From positions 1 to 5,345 of the forward strand of contig JASBVU010000149.1 in the NCBI GenBank assembly GCA_029960905.1: a DNA stretch of 5,345 nucleotides, written 5' to 3'. The stretch comes from Thermoanaerobacterium sp. (lineage in GTDB: Bacteria > Bacillota > Thermoanaerobacteria > Thermoanaerobacterales > Thermoanaerobacteraceae). The notes below the pieces were generated by a model, which was not told where the DNA came from, did no database searches, and saw nothing but the letters and a program-made list of their open reading frames with translations. Position numbers and translations under genes: made by a program. Every line of letters starts with the position of its first letter. Positions within the stretch are counted from its first letter, which is position 1. Positions 1 to 5,345 of this stretch are shown here, piece by piece.

Positions 1-821
1 TCTGTCACAACGTGTCTTGCTCTCTTCACTAATACATCATCTGGTATCAAGTATTTGTATTTATCGAATTCTTCCAGTGTAACCTGTCCAAGATTGTCAA
101 CATCTAATTCTTTTTTAAGATAGCTTAAAGCAGCCTCGCACTGACTCCTTCTCTCATTATACTTGGAATCCTGAAGCCCCCTTCTCTTATTTGTATTCGA
201 TATAACTATCCTGTAACCATCTAATTTAAGTGGAACGTATTTATAATCAATTGTATCACATTTTAAAAATATAGCATAGTCGACTTTACCCATTCCTACA
301 GCAAATTGATCCATTATACCGCAATTGACGCCGACAAAATTATTTTCAGCTTTCTGGCACATTTTTACTAATTCAACCCTATCAATTCCCAAATTTAAAA
401 TTTCATTCATAGCAACACCAGTCACAAGCTCAATTGATGCAGAAGAAGAAAGTCCTGCTCCATTTGGTATGTTACCTTCATACAATGCTTCAAACCCTTT
501 TAATTTATAGCCTTCATCTTGCAAAACTTTCAATACACCTTTTGGATAATTTGCCCAGTCATCTTTTCTGTCATAAATTAATTCGCTTACGTCTACTTCA
601 ACTTTAAGGTCGAAATTTAATGAAGAAAGGCGTACCTTTCCATCATCTCTCATTCTTATCGCCATAAACGTCCCAAAATCAAGGGCACATGGAAATACAT
701 ATCCACCATTGTAATCTGTGTGTTCACCTATTAAATTTACTCTGCCTGGGGAATAAAATAACCTTACCCCTTCGCTGCTTCCATAGATTCTTTTAAATTT
801 TTCTACAACCTTTGTCGCCAT
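1..821 (-). CDS. galK: galactokinase, partial (C-terminus outside window)
   Basis: This gene encodes cytoplasmic galactokinase, a GHMP-family kinase that uses ATP to make galactose-1-phosphate in the Leloir pathway. The ATG at 821-819 begins [14 protein letters not shown], and 273 complete codons are visible before the window edge. Family members are about 390 residues, so roughly the last 115 are missing, including the third GHMP motif. Visible signatures are the galactokinase signature [15 protein letters not shown] (residues 26-40, with the substrate-side Arg27 and Asp36), the ATP-binding loop [11 protein letters not shown] (119-129), and CGIMDQF with the likely catalytic base Asp171. The block TNKRR...DSKYNERR is also typical of the family. 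A strong ribosome binding site, AAAGGAGAGG at 828-837, precedes the start. The galT stop lies only 17 bp upstream, so the gene is almost certainly cotranscribed with galT. No frameshift is seen. Confidence 0.96.
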   Translation of the reverse strand, partial: MATKVVEKFKRIYGSSEGVRLFYSPGRVNLIGEHTDYNGGYVFPCALDFGTFMAIRMRDDGKVRLSSLNFDLKVEVDVSELIYDRKDDWANYPKGVLKVLQDEGYKLKGFEALYEGNIPNGAGLSSSASIELVTGVAMNEILNLGIDRVELVKMCQKAENNFVGVNCGIMDQFAVGMGKVDYAIFLKCDTIDYKYVPLKLDGYRIVISNTNKRRGLQDSKYNERRSQCEAALSYLKKELDVDNLGQVTLEEFDKYKYLIPDDVLVKRARHVVT

Positions 822-838
822 TTAATTCCTCTCCTTTA

Positions 839-2398
839 TTAAATTTTTTTAAAATGTATGCTGTTTAAAAACTTATCAAATGCCTCTTTTCCTTTATCAT
901 CACGTTTAAAGACGCCTGCATCCAGCAATACTTTTAGGAATATTTTCCCAACTTCATCTTTTACTACAACTTCTGCCTCTTCCTTTTTGAGATTCACACC
1001 GTATTTACCGACAAGCTCATCAATCCATGGTACATGCTTAAAAAGCGGATCATCTTCAGAAATCTCATCTTTGTCGTACTTTCTATCACCTGATAATATC
1101 ATTTCTATTTCATCAAGTTCTTTTTTTAGCCTTCCAGGAAGCACAGCAAGTCCCATCACTTCAATCAGCCCTATATTTTCCTTCTTTACATGGTGAAGTT
1201 CCTCATGTGGGTGAAAAATACCATACGGGTATTCATCGGTAGTATGGTTGTTCCTCAAGACTAAATCCATCTCATACATGCCATCATCGTTTTTCCTTGC
1301 AATAGGTGTTATGGTATTGTGGGGTACTTTTTCACCACCAACTGTGCTGTAAGCAATTATATCAACAGATGGATCGCTGTAATTTCTCCACTCTCTTAAG
1401 ATCATGGATGACGCCTCAATTAATTCATCTCTATTTTTGCTTGAAAGCCTTATGACTGATAGAGGCCACTTCAAGATTCCAACATCTACTTCTTTAAACA
1501 TTTCATTTCTATAACGCTCTTCTACCTTTGCTTCCTCCATAGGAAATACATGACGACCACCTTGAAAGTGTTCATGCGATAAGATAGAACCACCTACTAT
1601 CGGCAAATCGGCATTAGAACCAATAAAATAATGTGGAAATTGGTCTATGAAGTCCAGCAATCTGATAAACGTCTTTTCTGATATTTGCATCGGCACATGT
1701 TTTTCGTAAAGCAATATACAATGTTCGTTGTAGTATACATAAGGTGAATACTGGAAATACCATTGCTCTCCCGCAACAGTGACAGGTATTACCCTGTGAT
1801 TTTGTCTTGCTGGATGGTTCAAATTGCCGCTAAAACCTACATTTTCGATGCACAAAAGGCATTTGGGATAATTTATCTGCTTTAATGCTTTAGCTGCTGC
1901 TATGTCTTTTGGGTCCTTTTCAGGCTTTGATAGATTGATTGTAATCTCTAAACTGCCGTATTCTGTATCTGTCCTCCAATATTTATTTTTCACTATCCTG
2001 TCCATCCGGATATAATATGAATCTTTTGATAAGCTGTAAAAATAGTCTGTGGCTTTTTCAATGCCTGATGACCTTTTTATGTCATCAAACTTTTTTATCA
2101 CTTCAGACTGTCTCGGCATCAACAGGCCCATGATCCGCGTATCGAAAAGATCTCTGTTTGTAATCGTATTTTCCTTGATAAAACCTTTCTCGTATGCATA
2201 ATCTAAAAGAGGATTGAGAATCTCATGTGGATCATCTAAATCAACATCATTTATAGTACCACTGTACGGTTCACTTATTTCAAATAAATCCAACAGCAAA
2301 TTACGGCATTGTATATAATCCGGACTTTCTATGATGCCGTGCTTTAAAGCATATAAAAGCAGTTCTTCGATTTTTAGTGAAGCAGTAATGACATCCAT
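839..2398 (-). CDS. galT: UDP-glucose--hexose-1-phosphate uridylyltransferase, class II
   Basis: GalT transfers UMP from UDP-glucose to galactose-1-phosphate, giving UDP-galactose and glucose-1-phosphate; it acts in the cytoplasm after GalK. The product is 519 residues, which fits the long Firmicutes class II family (about 500) and not the shorter E. coli type (about 350). Family landmarks with this start are CLLC at about 180-183, the run NHPARQNHR and QYSPY, then SNADLPIVGGSILSHEHFQGG. The His275-Glu-His277-Phe-Gln279 stretch corresponds to the active-site HxHxQ of the superfamily, and the second His is the presumed nucleophile that carries UMP. HPHEELHHVKKENIGLIEVM follows at about 396-415. 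The frame is open up to an ATG at 2428, but I chose the ATG at 2398 because AAAGGA (2408-2413) lies 9 nt before it. The upstream ATG has no ribosome binding site and would sit almost on the predicted transcription start. It is the first gene of a galT-galK operon. Confidence 0.95.
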   Translation of the reverse strand: MDVITASLKIEELLLYALKHGIIESPDYIQCRNLLLDLFEISEPYSGTINDVDLDDPHEILNPLLDYAYEKGFIKENTITNRDLFDTRIMGLLMPRQSEVIKKFDDIKRSSGIEKATDYFYSLSKDSYYIRMDRIVKNKYWRTDTEYGSLEITINLSKPEKDPKDIAAAKALKQINYPKCLLCIENVGFSGNLNHPARQNHRVIPVTVAGEQWYFQYSPYVYYNEHCILLYEKHVPMQISEKTFIRLLDFIDQFPHYFIGSNADLPIVGGSILSHEHFQGGRHVFPMEEAKVEERYRNEMFKEVDVGILKWPLSVIRLSSKNRDELIEASSMILREWRNYSDPSVDIIAYSTVGGEKVPHNTITPIARKNDDGMYEMDLVLRNNHTTDEYPYGIFHPHEELHHVKKENIGLIEVMGLAVLPGRLKKELDEIEMILSGDRKYDKDEISEDDPLFKHVPWIDELVGKYGVNLKKEEAEVVVKDEVGKIFLKVLLDAGVFKRDDKGKEAFDKFLNSIHFKKI

Positions 2399-2407
2399 AG
2401 TACACAT

Positions 2408-2413
2408 TCCTTT
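2408..2413 (-). promoter_or_regulatory. ribosome binding site that decides the galT start
   Basis: AAAGGA on the minus strand, 9 nt before the ATG at 2398-2396. Five in-frame ATGs lie between 2428 and 2396; this is the only purine-rich site that fits one of them, so it favours the most downstream. Confidence 0.7.
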
Positions 2414-2437
2414 CATATTCATTGTCATCTTAATAAC

Positions 2438-2466
2438 ATAATACTACATTCCTTCACTTTTTTCAA
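2438..2466 (-). promoter_or_regulatory. sigma-A-type promoter for galT-galK
   Basis: On the minus strand a -35 box TTGAAA (2461-2466) is separated by exactly 17 bp from a -10 box TATTAT (2438-2443). Each matches the consensus at five of six positions. Transcription should start near 2430, giving a leader of about 32 nt before the galT ATG at 2398. The promoter lies downstream of the terminator at 2491-2520, so it makes galT-galK a separate transcription unit from the ATPase cassette. I saw no clear operator palindrome or CcpA (cre) site around it. Confidence 0.72.
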
Positions 2467-2490
2467 TATTTTAATAAAGTTAATTTGCAC

Positions 2491-2520
2491 CAAAAAAAGC
2501 CCAACGTTTAGTTGGGTTTT
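2491..2520 (-). terminator. Rho-independent terminator of the ATPase cassette
   Basis: On the minus strand a perfect 6-bp stem CCCAAC/GTTGGG (arms at 2511-2516 and 2500-2505) with a 5-nt loop is followed by C and then seven T (2492-2498). It begins a few bases after the stop of the 119-codon gene. A-tracts upstream of the stem (2517-2520) can extend pairing into the T-tract. Read on the plus strand the stem is followed by only TTTTAT, so termination in that direction would be weaker. Confidence 0.85.
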
Positions 2521-2525
2521 ATGAA

Positions 2526-2885
2526 TCATTCAATAGTTTTTAATCTGCTTAATTCGCTTTCTAACATCTCGATCCTGTTTTTAAGCTCATTTACTTCTTT
2601 TATGGCCTTTTCTCTTTCTTCTTCTAGGTTGTCTATTTGACTTTGATATAAGTTCTCATCATCTCTGTCATTTCTTTCTGTGTCATTAAACATTTTTGCT
2701 ATTCTATCTTTGCCTTTATTAATTACTGAAGATGCCTTATCAGCCATATCATAAGTGCTTTTCACGCCATTTACCAGGACTGGCTTTACCTTTTCCTTTG
2801 CTTTTGGAAATAGGATATAACTTAATGCAGCAACACCAATTCCCCAGAAAAAGCTTCTACTTCCTAAAGTTTTAGCGATACCCAT
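2526..2885 (-). CDS. small membrane-anchored coiled-coil protein, function unknown
   Basis: A 119-residue protein with a well-placed start: AGGGAGG at 2894-2900 lies 8 nt before the ATG. Residues 12-26 (FFWGIGVAALSYILF) form one hydrophobic segment with small residues (GxG, AA), a likely membrane anchor. It is followed by a lysine-rich stretch (PKAKEKVKP), which suggests that the C-terminal part is cytoplasmic. Residues 40-68 could be an amphipathic helix. After an acidic, Asp/Asn-rich linker (about 67-78), residues 80-117 have heptad spacing of I/L with many Glu, Lys and Arg, which is typical of a coiled coil. This layout is like YtxH-type or DUF5132-type small proteins, but I cannot assign a family by eye. 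It is the third gene of the ATPase cassette, 65 bp after the 75-codon gene, and is followed directly by the terminator. A scaffolding or partner role for the ATPase is only inference. Confidence 0.85.
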   Translation of the reverse strand: MGIAKTLGSRSFFWGIGVAALSYILFPKAKEKVKPVLVNGVKSTYDMADKASSVINKGKDRIAKMFNDTERNDRDDENLYQSQIDNLEEEREKAIKEVNELKNRIEMLESELSRLKTIE

Positions 2886-2950
2886 TGAAGTTTCCTCCCT
2901 TCATAGGTTCTTCTATTATTTTATCCCGAAAAAAATATATTATTAAATCG

Positions 2951-3178
2951 CTATTTTCCAAAAATGAGTGCCCTTGCAATAGATTTATACAGCTCTTTAG
3001 CTTGGTGTTTTTCGCTCATCTTTACAGCATACTGTAAAAAATCGTTAATTGTTTCTTGCCACAATTTTACAATTTCGTTTTTAGTCGATTTATCCTTTGA
3101 ATACTCTGTAAAAGATATGTCAACCGTCTGTCTTAAAACTTTCGAAGCTTCTTCGAATCTTTTTTTCATTTCTTCCAT
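2951..3178 (-). CDS. 75-residue helical protein of unknown function, overlapping the ATPase gene
   Basis: The product, starting MEEMKKRFEEASKVL, has 75 residues, is highly charged and is predicted from composition to be almost entirely alpha-helical. There is no signal peptide, membrane segment, cysteine or metal-binding motif; the only His is in SEKHQAKEL. I do not recognise the family. The frame is open to an ATG at 3235, but the ATG at 3178 is preferred because AAGGAGG (3189-3195) lies 10 nt upstream; the extra 19 residues of the longer form lie inside the ATPase frame and have no convincing binding site. The first 59 bp overlap the 3' end of the ATPase gene in another frame, so translation is probably coupled and the two products made together. 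It may be a partner or regulator of the ATPase (inference from position only). Confidence 0.8.
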   Translation of the reverse strand: MEEMKKRFEEASKVLRQTVDISFTEYSKDKSTKNEIVKLWQETINDFLQYAVKMSEKHQAKELYKSIARALIFGK

Positions 3179-5312
3179 CAGAAATAATCCTCCTTGATGA
3201 ATATTTATAAGCTTTAAGTGAATTTGCCAACACAATTATTTGATTCATGCTGTGAAGCATTGCAGCCGTAAATGGATTCACCCTGCCAAAAAGCGTCATA
3301 ACATATTCTATATAGCTCATTGCTGATGCTATAACATGGTTTTGCTTTATCACTTCTTTTGAATACCTTGATAGCTCTATCAAATACGGTATTTTTAAAG
3401 GATTTTCGTCGATTACCGCTACATCAAGTGCTTTTAATATTTTTTTACTAATTGGCCTTCCTAAAATTATTCCAACATCGGCACTTCTCATAGCCTTCAC
3501 ATCATTTAGCCCATCACCAACCATGATGACGGTTTTGCCATCATCTTTTTGTCTTTCCACAAAATTTTTCTTCTCCTCAGGCGATACCCTGCTAAACGCA
3601 TTGACTATACCTAATTCATAAGCAACTCTATCTGTCGGCTCCTTGTCATCGCCTGATAAAATATAAATACTATCGCTAAAGCCTAATGATCGTGCAAGTT
3701 CTACTGCAGCTTTGCTTTTCTTCTTAAGTACATCTTTCATTCCCATGACTCCAATAGCATTCCCGTCAACTGCGACGTATATTACACCTCTATTTAAGTT
3801 TTTTAAAATATTGCTGAGATTTTCTACATCATGTAAATCAATATTGTTTATCTCCATAAACCTCTCATTGCCAACATACAATTGTTTTCCGTCTACATAA
3901 GCGAAAGCGCCCATGCTTTCGACTTCTCTGCCATGAGAAAAATCCTCAACCTTTATACCCATATCATCTGCTTTTTTAATTATAGACAATGCTACAGGAT
4001 GTACGACACCATATTCTGCAGACGCAGCTATCTTTAATATATGATTTTTGTCAGTACTTGATGACGGTAAAATTTCACTTACAATAGGTCTGCCTTCCGT
4101 AAGTGTTCCCGTTTTATCAAAAATCAACATATCGGCTTTTGCCATATTTTCGATTGCAGATGAACTTTTGATCAAAATACCTCTCTTTGCAGCATTTTTG
4201 ACAGCTATACCATATACGCCAGTAGAACCATGTGCAAAAGTACATGGACATAAAACAAGCATGGATGATATTCCTTTTAATATATCCTTCGTATAAAATG
4301 CCACAAGCCCCGTTATGATAAAAGACAGCGGTATAACTTTGTTAATATATACGTCAGCAGTATTTGTAATATATTTCTCCCTTGATTCTAATTCCACAAT
4401 TTTGTACAGATCTTCTATGCTCTCGTTTGCCTCAATGTCAGTTATTCTGGCCTTTACTTCCCCGTCTATCAGCAAAGATGATTCAATTATTTTATCTCCT
4501 TTTTTCTTTTCAACGTATTTCACTTTTCCTCGTATATACTTTTCGTTCACGATTGCACTGCCTTCTACTACTTCGCATTCAAATGGCGCCACATCACCTT
4601 TTTTGAGCGAAATCACATCGCCTTCATTAAGCTCCTCTACAGGCACTTCTATTTCTTTCCCTTCTAATGTCATCCGCACTTTCCCCGGTTTTAATTTAAG
4701 GAAGCTTTCAAGTGCTTTTTTATTATAGTGTATGTTTAAGGAGTGAATAAAGACACTTAAATTGACAAGAAAAATAACCAGAAGCCCCAATATGCTCTCT
4801 CTTATAAGAAGCATTATGGTAGTAGCAATTGTTATCATCAAATCGCCATTTATTTTGCGTTCCTTAAGCAGCGTATTTATACCACTTCTAAATATTGGAT
4901 ATCCAGCAACAATCGATACAATTGACGATATACTTAGTAGTCCATAATGACCGCTTAGCGGCGATCTGCCAGCAAATATGCGCTTTAATACAGTGTAAAT
5001 CGTGGCAACCATTGGAAGAGACACCATGAAAAATTGAGTCTTTAATGGAAGATCTTCTGGTTCATATGGCTTTATCTCATCATCTACATCATCTTTGAAA
5101 ATCGTATCTATGATTTCTCTTTTTATTTCTCCTATGGTCTTGCCTTCGTACTTTACAAGCACTTTTCCAGTAACGCTGCTAGCACTTACATATTTGATTC
5201 CTTTAGAGCTTTTTAAATAGTGATTTATCTTCTTTTCAATGGATTTGTCTTTGTAAAGTGCATCAAAGCTTAGCCGCGCTAATCCAGGTAGCGAAAAAAT
5301 CTCCTTTATCAT
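3120..5312 (-). CDS. divergent P1B-type heavy-metal-translocating ATPase
   Basis: A 730-residue integral membrane P-type ATPase of the CPx/P1B class, expected to move a transition-metal ion using ATP. The soluble N-terminus (1-90; SLPGLARLSF, then TGKVLVKYEG) resembles an HMA-like fold but lacks CxxC. Likely membrane segments are near 93-110, 121-142, 157-171, 174-192, 325-343, 346-370, 656-676 and 680-700, the usual eight. CPC at 355-357 is the ion-site motif in segment six. DKTGT carries the phosphorylated Asp399, HP is at 438-439, SGDD at 553-556 and GDGLND at 599-604. The actuator loop reads IRGKV (260-264) where TGES is expected. CPC is followed by TFAHGST, not ALGLATP. Only three cysteines occur (246, 355, 357). 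The ATG at 5312 has GGAGG (5320-5324) 7 nt upstream, better than the ATG at 5336. A basic tail of about 26 residues overlaps the next gene. Metal specificity cannot be read from the sequence. Confidence 0.93.
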   Translation of the reverse strand: MIKEIFSLPGLARLSFDALYKDKSIEKKINHYLKSSKGIKYVSASSVTGKVLVKYEGKTIGEIKREIIDTIFKDDVDDEIKPYEPEDLPLKTQFFMVSLPMVATIYTVLKRIFAGRSPLSGHYGLLSISSIVSIVAGYPIFRSGINTLLKERKINGDLMITIATTIMLLIRESILGLLVIFLVNLSVFIHSLNIHYNKKALESFLKLKPGKVRMTLEGKEIEVPVEELNEGDVISLKKGDVAPFECEVVEGSAIVNEKYIRGKVKYVEKKKGDKIIESSLLIDGEVKARITDIEANESIEDLYKIVELESREKYITNTADVYINKVIPLSFIITGLVAFYTKDILKGISSMLVLCPCTFAHGSTGVYGIAVKNAAKRGILIKSSSAIENMAKADMLIFDKTGTLTEGRPIVSEILPSSSTDKNHILKIAASAEYGVVHPVALSIIKKADDMGIKVEDFSHGREVESMGAFAYVDGKQLYVGNERFMEINNIDLHDVENLSNILKNLNRGVIYVAVDGNAIGVMGMKDVLKKKSKAAVELARSLGFSDSIYILSGDDKEPTDRVAYELGIVNAFSRVSPEEKKNFVERQKDDGKTVIMVGDGLNDVKAMRSADVGIILGRPISKKILKALDVAVIDENPLKIPYLIELSRYSKEVIKQNHVIASAMSYIEYVMTLFGRVNPFTAAMLHSMNQIIVLANSLKAYKYSSRRIISDGRNEKKIRRSFESFKTDG
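3189..3195 (-). promoter_or_regulatory. ribosome binding site inside the ATPase gene
   Basis: AAGGAGG, 10 nt before the ATG at 3178-3176. It lies within the last 26 codons of the ATPase gene, and its presence argues that the 75-codon frame is a real gene and that its start is at 3178, not 3235. Confidence 0.78.
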
Positions 5313-5319
5313 GTTAAAT

Positions 5320-5324
5320 CCTCC
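5320..5324 (-). promoter_or_regulatory. ribosome binding site that decides the ATPase start
   Basis: GGAGG, 7 nt before the ATG at 5312-5310. The upstream in-frame ATG at 5336 has only a poor AGAGGG about 3 nt away. The 8 extra residues it would add (MHVFGGFN) look like translated leader sequence. The promoter of this cassette is not visible and must lie beyond the right edge of the window. Confidence 0.75.
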
Positions 5325-5345
5325 AAATACGTGCATAATCCCTCT

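Noticed and set aside
325..510. Plus-strand 61-codon open frame
   Set aside because: Antisense to galK over its catalytic region, which is clearly coding on the minus strand.
858..1196. Plus-strand 112-codon open frame
   Set aside because: It lies wholly antisense to the well-conserved 3' part of galT, is Ser/Phe-rich as expected of a shadow frame, and has no ribosome binding site or family resemblance.
2924..2941. T-run on the minus strand after the 75-codon gene, considered as a terminator
   Set aside because: No GC-rich inverted repeat precedes the seven-T run, so it is not a credible Rho-independent terminator.
2918..2946. Possible promoter before the 119-codon gene (TTAATA, 17 bp, TAAAAT on the minus strand)
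   Set aside because: The -35 box is poor and the region is so AT-rich that such a match is expected by chance. There is no terminator between this gene and the 75-codon gene, so cotranscription explains expression.
2964..3197. Plus-strand 77-codon open frame opposite the 75-residue gene
   Set aside because: The minus-strand frame has a good AAGGAGG site and a natural charged helical composition; the plus-strand frame has neither a binding site nor a plausible protein.
4315..4728. Plus-strand 137-codon open frame (and shorter ones at 4048-4296, 4382-4606, 4762-4947, 3712-3900)
   Set aside because: All are antisense to the ATPase gene, whose motifs are unambiguous on the minus strand; their composition (runs of Ser, Phe, Ile) is that of complement frames.

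Overview
This is an AT-rich window in which every credible gene lies on the minus strand, so it reads from right to left. The low GC content, strong AGGAGG-type ribosome binding sites, compact spacing and the long Firmicutes-type (class II) galactose-1-phosphate uridylyltransferase point to an anaerobic Firmicute. A relative of Thermoanaerobacterium or Thermoanaerobacter is my best guess, from resemblance only; no database was searched.

Right block (about 5312 down to 2526): a three-gene cassette. First comes a 730-residue P1B-type (heavy-metal, CPx) ATPase that is unusual in several ways. Its N-terminus resembles an HMA-like fold but has no cysteines. It has a CPC motif with an atypical flank (CPCTFAHGST). 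Its actuator loop reads RGKV where TGES is expected. The ATPase gene overlaps by 59 bp a small gene for a 75-residue helical protein of unknown function. After a 65-bp gap comes a 119-residue protein with one N-terminal membrane segment and a C-terminal coiled coil. A Rho-independent terminator at 2491-2520 closes this block.

Left block (about 2466 down to 1): a galactose (Leloir pathway) operon with its own sigma-A-type promoter (TTGAAA, 17 bp, TATTAT). galT comes first. Then, after 17 bp, comes galK, which leaves the window after 273 codons. GalK phosphorylates galactose, and GalT exchanges galactose-1-phosphate with UDP-glucose to give UDP-galactose and glucose-1-phosphate.

The part most worth a second look is the ATPase cassette. 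A divergent P1B ATPase next to a small helical protein and a membrane-anchored coiled-coil protein is compatible with a metal-handling membrane system, possibly comparable with ferrosome-type (fez) clusters built around P1B-6 ATPases. That link is inference. The divergent motifs are read directly from the sequence. I saw no RNA genes, CRISPR arrays or mobile elements, and no gap between genes exceeds about 100 bp.
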